40,670 nucleotides of DNA from NCBI GenBank assembly GCA_023396045.1, contig JAEWXD010000036.1, positions 1 through 40,670 of the forward strand, given 5' to 3'. Below, piece by piece: positions 6,901 to 14,629 of this stretch. The translations under genes and the position numbers were made by a program. A model generated the notes under the pieces. It was not told the origin of the DNA. It searched no databases and saw nothing but the letters and a program-made list of their open reading frames with translations. The stretch comes from Bacillota bacterium (GTDB lineage: Bacteria > Bacillota > Clostridia > Christensenellales > Aristaeellaceae). Within the stretch, counting starts at the first letter, position 1; each line of letters opens with the position of its first letter.

Positions 6901-7110
6901 TTATGTTGCTTTAATAAAATGAGTATTAATAAAATGTAGTATATTGCATACACAATATATGGTTAGTATCGTGAGTGTATAGATATTACCCAACAGGTTC
7001 ATACCCGGATTATAGTCATTTAGTATTATCAATACAATCAAATATACTGATAAAATGAATGAAAAATGTAAGGTTAGATGCCCAATTTTTCGAAATGCTT
7101 TTTTAATCAT
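6901..7110 (-). CDS. Small two-helix membrane protein
   Basis: A 69-residue protein with a basic start (MIKKAFRKIGH) and two hydrophobic helices (about residues 13-31 and 42-60), ending in a short hydrophilic tail. I do not recognise it. It is supported by an AAGGAAA ribosome site eight bases before the ATG, an 8-base overlap with the stop of the preceding glycosidase gene, and the terminator right after its stop, which together mark it as the last gene of this operon. It may be a membrane partner of the exported enzymes, but nothing in the sequence shows that. Confidence 0.6.
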   Translation of the reverse strand: MIKKAFRKIGHLTLHFSFILSVYLIVLIILNDYNPGMNLLGNIYTLTILTIYCVCNILHFINTHFIKAT

Positions 7111-8128
7111 TTGTATTTTCCTTTGCTATATAAATAATATCACTGATTTCTCTACCTCCTTGTGGAGGTGTATTTATGATAGCATCATCGTATATCAATA
7201 CGGATGACTTTCCGCCGTCAAGGTTATATGCAATTTTAAAACCTAAATTTTCACATAGTTTAGCCAAATCATTTAAAGTAAGTCCTTCGGATGTTCCTCT
7301 ACCGTTTACTACTAATATTGCATAATGATTTGGCCCATAATAACCAATTACTGTGCGAGGGTTTTTACTGCTCATATGCCCGCTCGTTTGGAATGATGTT
7401 AACGCTTTTCCATCTGCATCCAGTAGAGAAGGACCAAAAGTCCAAGCTTGCCATAAACCTTTATTAGCTTCTTCTTGTGTATTAAAACTACTATAGTTCT
7501 TTATTTCCATAGATCCGTCGGTATATAAGGTTAATATGTCTTGGCTGGTAGGGTTTGCCCTATAAATAATTCCATTTCTTGCTACAATACCACTAGTGCT
7601 GTTACCATAATAATCGCCATTTACTGCGAAAATAGCATTTACTGCATTGCTCATATTTGGTACAGAATCAACATATCTGCTTCCATAAGTATCATTTGCC
7701 ATGTATGTTTTTATTTTCTGCACATCATCTACTACAATATCACTTACAATATATTCTACCTTTTCATCTTCGGTTAAAAAGGTTTGTATATTTATTTTTA
7801 CGCCATTTTCTTCGTAGTTGGCAATATTTTCAACCGCAGTGGTTAAATTGGTGTTTGCGCTTTCTTCACTGGCGACAGTTCTATTTTTTGTTCTGCCTTT
7901 TGAAGATTTAGTCGAAGTTGTCAAAGCATTTGAGTTGCCATTGGTTTTTTCTGTAGCATCTGGCGTTATGCTAGCAGCAGATGCTACAGAAGAGTTGCTT
8001 GTAATTATTGATTGTATGTTTAAACTTTCTTGTGTCTGAGGTATTATATAGTAAAATATTCCAAATATAGTAAGAAAAATAACGGAAAGTAAAATATCAA
8101 TTGCAAATATAATAATTTTTTTCTTCAT
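7103..8128 (-). CDS. Membrane-anchored phosphodiester glycosidase (NAGPA/DUF2233 family)
   Basis: A 341-residue protein with an N-terminal anchor (about residues 5-28), a Ser/Thr/Ala-rich linker to about residue 95, and a C-terminal NAGPA-type domain. Family features visible are AVNGDYYG, the GIVARNGIIYR strand, WTFGPSLLDADGKAL, ILVVNGR and NLDGGKSSVLIYDD near the end. NAGPA-type enzymes hydrolyse phosphodiesters between sugars and other groups; bacterial members are exported and thought to act on cell-wall or exopolysaccharide phosphodiesters. AAGGAAA precedes the ATG. It is the fourth gene of the minus operon, 12 bases after the beta-helix gene. The fold call is good; the substrate is unknown. 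Confidence 0.85.
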   Translation of the reverse strand: MKKKIIIFAIDILLSVIFLTIFGIFYYIIPQTQESLNIQSIITSNSSVASAASITPDATEKTNGNSNALTTSTKSSKGRTKNRTVASEESANTNLTTAVENIANYEENGVKINIQTFLTEDEKVEYIVSDIVVDDVQKIKTYMANDTYGSRYVDSVPNMSNAVNAIFAVNGDYYGNSTSGIVARNGIIYRANPTSQDILTLYTDGSMEIKNYSSFNTQEEANKGLWQAWTFGPSLLDADGKALTSFQTSGHMSSKNPRTVIGYYGPNHYAILVVNGRGTSEGLTLNDLAKLCENLGFKIAYNLDGGKSSVLIYDDAIINTPPQGGREISDIIYIAKENTND

Positions 8129-8140
8129 AAATTTTCCTTT

Positions 8141-9580
8141 TTATCTACGCGGTTTTCTTTGGTGTGTGTGATTTTGATTGCTTTCAGTGCTTGGGGTTGC
8201 AGAAGATTCAGCATCCAATTCTTGTGGCGGGGTATTATTTCTAAATCCCGGTGCAAACCCTTGTCTCATACCACGTTGATCAAAGCTTTCTGCACCATCA
8301 TTTGTACTTACGTTGCCACCATTGATTGTTACTTGACCATTTGCATCTAAGGTCCCATTACCACCACGTGGATTTTGCACATAAAGTTGTATTTCGCCAT
8401 CATTGATTGTAATAGTTCCGTTGGAGTCTATGGCATCATTTTGTCCTGTAATATTTAGTGTGCCTCCATTAATGGTAACATGAACACCTTCTTGAGATTG
8501 TTCGCGGTTTTGCTTTGAGGTGCCGGTTTTTCCGTTTGTTGCGTTTATTCCATCATCGCTGGCAACTATGGTAATTGTTCCACTATCTATGGTTACGCTA
8601 AATCCTTCCATACCTTCGGTACTTTTTTCAATATTAATGCTTCCATCAGCAATATAGATGTGTTCGTTTGCTTGTAAGCCTTTTTTTGTTGAAGAGATAG
8701 TGAAATTACCGTTATGAATTGTAATATTGCCATTGGAATGAATACTGTCATCTTGTGTTTCTAATTGAAAAGTCCCGTTTTGAATTATTATGTTATTAGC
8801 TGCTTTAATACCTTTTAAGCTATCTTCGCTTGTAATTTGATTGCTTTGCGTTTGAATATGAAATGTCCCGTTTTGAATGGTTAAATCTGTTTTGGCTTCT
8901 ATACCGTCTCTTGCAGCTTGTATATGAAAGGTTCCGTTTTCAATTTGAATTAATCCGGTATTTTCCTCTACGCCTGTGGAAACTATACCATCTGAACCAG
9001 CTTTAATTTCAAAATTCCCGTCTTTTATGGCAAGACTATCTTTGGCTCGTAAAGCATCTTTGATTGCAGTTATATTAATATTTCCACTGATAATTGTTAA
9101 ATCGTCTTTGCTTAGAATTCCGTGTGCTGTATTGCCTTGTATAGTTAAGGCGCCGGTACCGTTAATAACCAGGTCTTCTTTGCTATAAATTGCAGCATTT
9201 GCGCCTTCTTCATCAAGTTGATAATCAGCGCCGTCAATAATTGTATTATTTGAATTTTCTGCAAGGGTTAGTACAACTTTTTTTGCACTTTTTACATAAA
9301 TTGCTGGGCCAAGCTTATTTTCAATGGTAATGTTGTTTAATAGAATATGAATTTCTTCTTCTTTTGAAATTTCAATTATTAAACCATTGCTCAAATTACC
9401 ATTTATAATGTAATTTCCAGCTTCTTTTAGTGAATACACTTCACTTTCGTTCAGTGTTAATTGTGTTGCGTTTGTGTAATCTACTTCAACATCAGAAATA
9501 TCAGCATTGCTGTAATTTGGTTGAACTAATAGAAGTAATAATGCAAATGCAATAAGTAATAATTTTTTCATAATTTTCAT
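8141..9580 (-). CDS. Secreted beta-helix carbohydrate-binding protein (Cthe_2159-like)
   Basis: A 479-residue exported protein. A signal peptide (KIMKKLLLIAFALLLLLVQP) is followed by many repeats of about 20-25 residues built around 'I-x-N/D-G-x-F/I-x-I' (for example IQNGTFHIQ, IHNGNFTISS, INGGTLNITG), which predicts a parallel beta-helix. The ladder of Asp/Asn (DDSIHSNG, SDDGINATNG, NDAIDSNG) suits calcium binding. This matches the Cthe_2159 family, which has pectate-lyase-like folds that bind acidic carbohydrates. The C-terminus is hydrophilic and basic with no LPxTG motif or anchor, so it may be released or wall-associated through charge. The ATG overlaps the DUF4956 stop (ATGA) and AAGGAGG lies inside the upstream gene. 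Confidence 0.85.
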   Translation of the reverse strand: MKIMKKLLLIAFALLLLLVQPNYSNADISDVEVDYTNATQLTLNESEVYSLKEAGNYIINGNLSNGLIIEISKEEEIHILLNNITIENKLGPAIYVKSAKKVVLTLAENSNNTIIDGADYQLDEEGANAAIYSKEDLVINGTGALTIQGNTAHGILSKDDLTIISGNINITAIKDALRAKDSLAIKDGNFEIKAGSDGIVSTGVEENTGLIQIENGTFHIQAARDGIEAKTDLTIQNGTFHIQTQSNQITSEDSLKGIKAANNIIIQNGTFQLETQDDSIHSNGNITIHNGNFTISSTKKGLQANEHIYIADGSINIEKSTEGMEGFSVTIDSGTITIVASDDGINATNGKTGTSKQNREQSQEGVHVTINGGTLNITGQNDAIDSNGTITINDGEIQLYVQNPRGGNGTLDANGQVTINGGNVSTNDGAESFDQRGMRQGFAPGFRNNTPPQELDAESSATPSTESNQNHTHQRKPRR

Positions 9581-10245
9581 AGTGTTTCCTCCTTAGTGCT
9601 AATAGCATGGGTTAGTTGAATATTTAAATTTCCGTTTTTTACACGTAGTTGGTCTAAAAATGCTTTTACGTTGTGAATATCCTTTAGTTTTACAAAGTAG
9701 CTTAATTCAATTAGGGAGCCCATATTCGTAGTTTTAATTTTTATTAGCTCGTAGTGATCGGTGTATATTTGTAATATATCATCAAATACCCCATCATAAT
9801 CTAAATTCTCAGGCAATATGATTTTTAACTCTCTGGCTCTTAATTCTTGTGTACCTATTTTACTTGTACTAATGAATAATAAAATTGTACTCATTAATAT
9901 CGCAAATACGACTGCAAGCGTTAAATAACCTGCACCTGTAGCCAAACCTATGGCTGTGGCCATAAATAGGGCAGTAATTTCTTTTGCGCTACCCGGTAGT
10001 GATCTAAATCTAACCAACGAGAATGCGCCGGCTACAGCAATCCCGGTGCCTAGATTTCCATTTACTAAATAAATAATGGTTTGTACAGTCAATGGTAATA
10101 CAAGTAAGGTAGACAACATACTTTTGGTATACCTATTTTTATAGCTATATGTAAATGCACAAAGCACTCCTAATATAATGGATATGGCTGCACTTAGCAA
10201 ATAGTATTCTGTATTTGATCCGTTTGTGAAAATACTATGCAACAT
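9577..10245 (-). CDS. DUF4956 family membrane protein
   Basis: A 222-residue protein with four hydrophobic helices in its first 130 residues and a cytoplasmic C-terminal alpha/beta domain. The conserved segment of the family is visible in GTGIAVAGAFSLVRFRSLPG, followed by SAKEITALFMATAIGLATGAG. Its function is unknown. DUF4956 genes are very often found beside VTC-domain genes and secreted beta-helix or CotH-like proteins, as here. It overlaps the VTC gene by 11 bases at its start and the beta-helix gene by 4 bases at its end, so the three are probably translated as one coupled unit. It may export or assemble something made or bound by its neighbours; this is inference. Confidence 0.85.
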   Translation of the reverse strand: MLHSIFTNGSNTEYYLLSAAISIILGVLCAFTYSYKNRYTKSMLSTLLVLPLTVQTIIYLVNGNLGTGIAVAGAFSLVRFRSLPGSAKEITALFMATAIGLATGAGYLTLAVVFAILMSTILLFISTSKIGTQELRARELKIILPENLDYDGVFDDILQIYTDHYELIKIKTTNMGSLIELSYFVKLKDIHNVKAFLDQLRVKNGNLNIQLTHAISTKEETL

Positions 10246-10954
10246 TTTGTGATTCTCCTTTCATTGTTGCTGGTTGTATGTATTGTTGATAATACGTACC
10301 ATATTTAGAAAAAGAAATAGGAAATATTTCTAAATCTGAAAGTAAACTACTTAACCATAACGGCATTGCTCCATTGGCTTTAATTTCCATAAGAGTAGTG
10401 TTTTCAGCCAGAATATTGGTACCGTATATTTCACTGTTTAAATGTAAATTATTAGTCCTACAAAGAATGTTTTTGTCAAATGTAATGCGTAACTCTTTAT
10501 CTTCTTTTCCGTAATAAGCTACTCTATCATAAGCAATATAAACTTTTGCCTCTAAACGGTGAAGTTTGTTAAAATACTGAATTTCCTTTAATTCTTGACA
10601 TAAATTTTTATGCATGTAGGGATTTTTCATAAAATCTTCTGCATCGTCAAATGGTAAAACTCCTCTTCTTTTATATACTACACCTTTGTATTTTTTCTTA
10701 GATTCAATGAATATTTTGCTGTTTTCGTTGGCTTTTCCATAGCTTCGTAAACGAATCTTTTCTTTATAAACTGGTTTATCAAGGCTTTGGTTAATAAGCA
10801 AAAAATCTTTTGTATCATAATATACATTGCAGATGGTTTGTAAACCATAGCTATCTTCAGCCATTTGGTTTTGTATTGCTGTTTTCAATTGCTCAAATTG
10901 TTTTGTGTTTAATAGATATTTTTTTTCTAATCTTTTCATAGTGGCTATATACAT
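10235..10954 (-). CDS. VTC-domain (polyphosphate polymerase-like, CYTH) protein
   Basis: A 239-residue triphosphate-tunnel protein related to the catalytic domain of yeast Vtc4, which makes polyphosphate from ATP. Charged tunnel strands are present in order: RLEKKYLL at the N-terminus, KEKIRLRSYG, FIESKKKYKG with YKRRG, YDRVAYYG with LRITFD, and LMEIKANG near the end. This supports binding of a polyanion or nucleotide phosphate; polymerase activity is not shown. I chose ATG 10954 because AAGGAG lies nine bases upstream; a TTG at 10963 would sit directly on that site. It is the first gene of the minus operon and faces the two-component system across a shared regulatory region. Confidence 0.82.
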   Translation of the reverse strand: MYIATMKRLEKKYLLNTKQFEQLKTAIQNQMAEDSYGLQTICNVYYDTKDFLLINQSLDKPVYKEKIRLRSYGKANENSKIFIESKKKYKGVVYKRRGVLPFDDAEDFMKNPYMHKNLCQELKEIQYFNKLHRLEAKVYIAYDRVAYYGKEDKELRITFDKNILCRTNNLHLNSEIYGTNILAENTTLMEIKANGAMPLWLSSLLSDLEIFPISFSKYGTYYQQYIQPATMKGESQNVA

Positions 10955-10999
10955 AATCGTCAACTCCTTTTGTTGATGGTTATACTATATCAATTAAAA

Positions 11000-11049
11000 C
11001 TGAAATAATTCTTAAAATTATTAAAAATTACTTTCAGGTTTTTTTCAGG
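11000..11049. promoter_or_regulatory. TTTCAGG repeats between the VTC operon and the two-component system
   Basis: TTTCAGG occurs at 11032-11038 and 11043-11049, an 11-bp (one helical turn) direct repeat, and the inverse CTGAAA lies at 11000-11005. Tandem sites with this period are typical of OmpR/PhoB-type response regulators. The pair ends one base before the -35 of the regulator gene, a usual activator position, and could also serve the divergent VTC operon. Confidence 0.5.
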
Positions 11050-11050
11050 T

Positions 11051-11078
11051 TTGATAGTTATAATAGTTAGGGTATAAT
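11051..11078 (+). promoter_or_regulatory. Promoter of the two-component system
   Basis: TTGATA (11051-11056), 16 bases, TATAAT (11073-11078). The predicted start near 11085 is only about 12 bases before the ATG, with AAGGAGG at 11084-11090. Confidence 0.6.
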
Positions 11079-11096
11079 ATATAAAGGAGGCGCTAT

Positions 11097-11771
11097 ATGA
11101 GGATATTAATTGTAGAAGATGAACAAAACTTAGCTCAAGCAATTGTAGAATTGATGAGTGAACAAAAATTTGAAAGTGACATAGTTTTTGATGGTGCGGA
11201 TGCATTGGAATATGCTCGTAGCGGGCAGTATGATGCTATGATACTAGATGTGATGATTCCCAAATTAAGTGGATTTCAAGTTGCTAAGCTTTTAAGAAAC
11301 GAAGCAAATGCAATTCCTATTTTAATGTTAACTGCTAGAGATGATATAGAAGATAAAGTGAAAGGTTTAGATAGTGGCGCAGATGATTATTTAACAAAAC
11401 CGTTTACGGCACAGGAATTGCAAGCGCGTGTTCGTGCGCTTACTCGCAGAAAAGGTCAAGTGCAAATGGATGAAATTAAATTTGCTGATACCATTTTGGT
11501 GCAAAGCAGCGCATTACTAAAAAAAGACGATAAGCAAGTTAAACTAAGTCAAAAAGAATTTGAAGTAATGAAATTATTAATTTCATATCCTAATCAGATT
11601 ATTAGTAAAAATGATTTAATTGTTAAAGTGTGGGGTATAGATGCGGATGTTGTAGATAATAATGTAGAAGCATATATATCTTTTTTAAGAAAGAAACTGT
11701 TTTTCTTACAAAGTAAATTACAAATTACTTCTCAAAGAAAGTTAGGCTATATTTTAGAGGAAGTAGAATGA
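11097..11771 (+). CDS. OmpR/PhoB-family response regulator
   Basis: A 224-residue cytoplasmic DNA-binding regulator. The receiver domain (residues 1-115) has the acidic pocket (E7, D8), the phospho-acceptor Asp51 in MILDVMIP, Thr79 in MLTARDD and Lys101 in YLTKPF. The C-terminal winged helix (about 125-222) shows LSQKEFEVMKLLI, the recognition-helix region VVDNNVEAYISFLRKKL and the terminal wing (LQITSQRKLGYIL). It probably binds the TTTCAGG repeats just upstream, giving autoregulation and control of the divergent VTC operon; this is inference from position. The TGA overlaps an ATG (ATGA at 11768-11771) that would be the natural start of the kinase gene, but that frame is interrupted three codons later. 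Confidence 0.93.
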   Translation: MRILIVEDEQNLAQAIVELMSEQKFESDIVFDGADALEYARSGQYDAMILDVMIPKLSGFQVAKLLRNEANAIPILMLTARDDIEDKVKGLDSGADDYLTKPFTAQELQARVRALTRRKGQVQMDEIKFADTILVQSSALLKKDDKQVKLSQKEFEVMKLLISYPNQIISKNDLIVKVWGIDADVVDNNVEAYISFLRKKLFFLQSKLQITSQRKLGYILEEVE

Positions 11772-11806
11772 TTAGATAATTAAAACAAAAATTTATATGG
11801 ATTACT

Positions 11807-12952
11807 ATGTCTTTTGTACTTTTAGTACTTTCTATTATGCTTACAGTGGGTTTAAGCGTTGCAAGGAAACAGTTTCATAATGAATATGAAAAAGTATTGT
11901 ATGCAGAGCTTAATGTTGAAATGCATTCGCAACGAAAACCTTTTAGAGAAAATAATAGTATGCATTTACGCTCCGGTAAGCTTTCATTTTCTGTTATGAA
12001 TATGCAAGGAGAGTGGAAATTATTAACGCCTTGGATAGAAATTGAAGAAGATACCTTACAAACTTTGATTAAAAAAGCTACTGCAGAAAAGAACGATATA
12101 GGATTTTGGAAGGATTCCTATCTTGCATATGCAAAAAAACAAAATAAAATTTCTTTTGTAGATTTTACAACAGAGTATCAGGCATATATAAGCTATATAT
12201 ATACTTGGGTAATAGTGTATATTTTAGCGATTATTTTCTTTATTATACTAAGTGTATTGCTTTCTAATTGGGCTATTCGTCCAATAGAACAAGCGTGGAA
12301 AACACAAAAACGTTTTTTGTCAGATGCTTCTCACGAATTAAAAACACCATTAAGTGTTATTTTATCCAATTTAGAAATTGCTCAAAAAGAAATAGCGGAT
12401 AATCGTTGGATAAATGTAGCTATGAATGAATCTTATTATATGAAAAAACTAATTGAGAATCTGTTGTTTTTAGCAAGAAACGATGAAAATAAACAAATGA
12501 TTCAAAATGAACATATAAATATTTCAGACTTACTTATTGAGACTGCACTTGCTTTTGAAGCAAATTGCTTTGAAAAAGAAATTGAATTTCAAACAGAAAT
12601 AAGCAATGACCTCGTTATGTATGCTGATGCTAATTTAATCCGTCAACTTTTCTCAATATTTTTGGATAACGCTGTAAAATATACCCCTCCAAAACATAAA
12701 ATTAGCATTTCTTTATCGAAGCAACAGGATAAAATATGTTTTACTGCAGAAAATACAGGCGTATATTTAATCAAAGAACAAATAAATAAGTTGTTTGATA
12801 GATTTTATAGAGTTGATGACGCTAGGGAAAAAGGGAGCTATGGTTTAGGGCTGTCTATAGCACAAAAAATTGTAGAATTATATAAAGGTGAAATAAAAGT
12901 TAAAAGCGATGAACGTAAAATATCATTTCAAATAACTTTTAATACAAAATAA
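11807..12952 (+). CDS. Sensor histidine kinase with a stop at codon 4 of its expected frame
   Basis: The ORF from ATG 11807 (381 aa) has a first membrane helix at its very start, an extracytoplasmic region (about 22-128), a second helix (132-152), the H-box with His176 in SDASHELKTPLS, the N-box Asn288 in FLDNAVKYT, and RFYRVDDAREKGSYGLGLS with the G2 motif. The natural start appears to be ATG 11768, overlapping the regulator stop: that frame reads M-I-R-stop-L-K-Q-K-F-I-W-I-T-M, and M-I-R-K-L-K-x-K-F is a familiar kinase N-terminus, so TAA at 11777-11779 looks like a one-base change from a Lys codon. ATG 11807 has no ribosome site, so expression would need reinitiation. It may be a damaged gene, a sequencing error or a reduced-expression allele. 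Confidence 0.8.
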   Translation: MSFVLLVLSIMLTVGLSVARKQFHNEYEKVLYAELNVEMHSQRKPFRENNSMHLRSGKLSFSVMNMQGEWKLLTPWIEIEEDTLQTLIKKATAEKNDIGFWKDSYLAYAKKQNKISFVDFTTEYQAYISYIYTWVIVYILAIIFFIILSVLLSNWAIRPIEQAWKTQKRFLSDASHELKTPLSVILSNLEIAQKEIADNRWINVAMNESYYMKKLIENLLFLARNDENKQMIQNEHINISDLLIETALAFEANCFEKEIEFQTEISNDLVMYADANLIRQLFSIFLDNAVKYTPPKHKISISLSKQQDKICFTAENTGVYLIKEQINKLFDRFYRVDDAREKGSYGLGLSIAQKIVELYKGEIKVKSDERKISFQITFNTK

Positions 12953-12978
12953 AAAGCGCACAAAGCGCTTATTATTTT
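12947..12978. terminator. Bidirectional terminator between the kinase and HIT genes
   Basis: AAGCGC (12954-12959) pairs with GCGCTT (12965-12970) around ACAAA. It is followed by ATTATTTTG on the plus strand and by TTTTATTTTG on the minus strand, so it can end both converging transcripts. Confidence 0.7.
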
Positions 12979-12986
12979 GTATTAAA

Positions 12987-13331
12987 TTAGCCCATCTTAT
13001 CAGCTAAGGCTTGCCCGCCAAGAATATGGAAATGCAAGTGCTCTACACTTTGGCAAGCATTTTTTCCACAGTTGGTAATCAGTCTGAACCCGGTTTTATC
13101 TAAACCTAAATCTTGCGTAATGTTTGCAACCGCTTTCATGCACTCAAGTACATCCTGTGCATGGTTTGTTACAGCATGTACAATGTTTGGTGTATGCTGT
13201 TTGCATACAACCAAAATATGTGTTTGGGCTTGTGGTTGTATATCATAAAAAGCATAACAATATTCGTTTTCGTATACTTTTTTAGAAGGAATTTCACCAT
13301 GTATTATTTTACAAAAGATGCAGTTCTCCAT
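12987..13331 (-). CDS. HIT family nucleotide-binding protein
   Basis: A 114-residue histidine-triad protein. The Cys pair CIFCKI at the start, the central THILVVCKQH strand and the catalytic triad HLHFHILGG near the end are all present. HIT proteins of the HinT branch are cytoplasmic nucleotide hydrolases or transferases (AMP-lysine and related phosphoramidates). I chose the ATG at 13331 (MENCIFCK) because GGAG lies seven bases upstream; an in-frame upstream start at 13349 would sit over that site. It overlaps the mtaB 3' end by 23 bases and closes the heat-shock operon, a common arrangement in Bacillota. Confidence 0.92.
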   Translation of the reverse strand: MENCIFCKIIHGEIPSKKVYENEYCYAFYDIQPQAQTHILVVCKQHTPNIVHAVTNHAQDVLECMKAVANITQDLGLDKTGFRLITNCGKNACQSVEHLHFHILGGQALADKMG

Positions 13332-14616
13332 AATTGGTCTCCTCTCCATATAATACTTCTTTTTCTACAGATACAATTTTTACCAATGGTATATCGCCAC
13401 TTTTAAAGTTCCCGTTGATCAGTACAGGCATATAGTTGGCAGTATAGCCTTTCCATATATTGGGGCTTACTTCTTCTTCTAATAATACACTATATTTTTT
13501 ACCAATGCAATTTTGATATATGGCATCAGCAAGGGAGTCGCTTAAGGCGATTAAAGTTTTGGTACGTTGTTTCTTTATAGTACTGTCAATTTGGGGCATG
13601 TTGGCTGCGTCTGTGTTTTTTCGTGGCGAAAAGGGGAAAACATGAATTTTTTGAAAGTTTACTTGTTTTACAAATTCCATGGTTTCCACAAAACATTCTT
13701 TTGTTTCAGCGGGAAAGCCTACAATAATATCTGTGGTAATAGCACAATTTGCAAAATACTTATGCAATATATCTACAGATTTTTTAAAGCGTTCTACATT
13801 ATAACGCCTACGCATGGCATTTAATACAGTGTTACTACCGGATTGTAAAGCCAAGTGAAAGTGTGGGCATAATTTTTTGCATTGTTGCAAACGATTTGCA
13901 ATTTCTTCGGTTACTAAGTTTGGCTCAAGCGAGCTAATACGTATGCGCTTTAAACCCTCTATTTTATTGAGTTCTTCTACTACATTGCATAAATCAGCGT
14001 TTTTACCATCAATACCATAGCAAGAAAGGTTTATACCAGTAAGTACAATCTCTTTATATCCACCACGAACCAAAGATTTTGCTTCTGCAACAATATCATT
14101 CAATTCTCTGGAACGCACTTTACCGCGTACAGAAGGTATAATGCAATAACTGCAATTGTAATTACATCCTTCCTGTATTTTGATAACGGCTCTTGTATGT
14201 GCATTGTGGCCGGATACTTGTAGGTTCTCAAAGCCAACACTATCTAAACCTTCCACTGCAACTATTTGCGTGTTTTCTTCTATTGCTTTATGCAGCAGCG
14301 TTACAATACTATGCCTAAATTGGGTACCTAAAATAAGTCTGGCACCCGTTTTTAGCAATTCATCAGACCTGCTTTGAGACATACAGCCGGTAATAATAAG
14401 CTCACAGTTTTTATTTAATTTTTTTTGCCTATTGGCTATTTGCAAACTTTTTTTATCTGCAGTAGAAGTTACAGTGCAGGTGTTTACTACACATACATCT
14501 GCTTCTTCAGTAGAAAAGACCTGGGTATACCCATGTATTAAAAACTGCTCAAGCATAGCTTGTGTATCATATTGGTTTACTTTGCAACCTAAAGTATGAA
14601 AAAATACTTTTTTCAA
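13309..14616 (-). CDS. mtaB: tRNA (t6A37) methylthiotransferase MtaB
   Basis: MtaB converts t6A37 to ms2t6A37 in tRNA-Lys using two [4Fe-4S] clusters and S-adenosylmethionine. The N-terminal MTTase domain has cysteines in TLGCKVNQYD, VVNTCTV and ITGCMSQ; the radical-SAM motif is CNYNCSYC in KIQEGCNYNCSYCIIPSVRG; a TRAM-like domain follows at the C-terminus. The residues after the proposed start (KKVFFHTLGCKVNQYD) match the usual MtaB beginning. I therefore prefer TTG 14616, preceded by AGGACGG, giving 435 aa. ATG 14643 (444 aa) is an alternative: it overlaps the rsmE end but has no ribosome site. Position after rsmE in the dnaK operon matches B. subtilis yqeV. Confidence 0.92.
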   Translation of the reverse strand: MKKVFFHTLGCKVNQYDTQAMLEQFLIHGYTQVFSTEEADVCVVNTCTVTSTADKKSLQIANRQKKLNKNCELIITGCMSQSRSDELLKTGARLILGTQFRHSIVTLLHKAIEENTQIVAVEGLDSVGFENLQVSGHNAHTRAVIKIQEGCNYNCSYCIIPSVRGKVRSRELNDIVAEAKSLVRGGYKEIVLTGINLSCYGIDGKNADLCNVVEELNKIEGLKRIRISSLEPNLVTEEIANRLQQCKKLCPHFHLALQSGSNTVLNAMRRRYNVERFKKSVDILHKYFANCAITTDIIVGFPAETKECFVETMEFVKQVNFQKIHVFPFSPRKNTDAANMPQIDSTIKKQRTKTLIALSDSLADAIYQNCIGKKYSVLLEEEVSPNIWKGYTANYMPVLINGNFKSGDIPLVKIVSVEKEVLYGEETNYGELHLL

Positions 14617-14629
14617 ATTTGTTTCCGTC

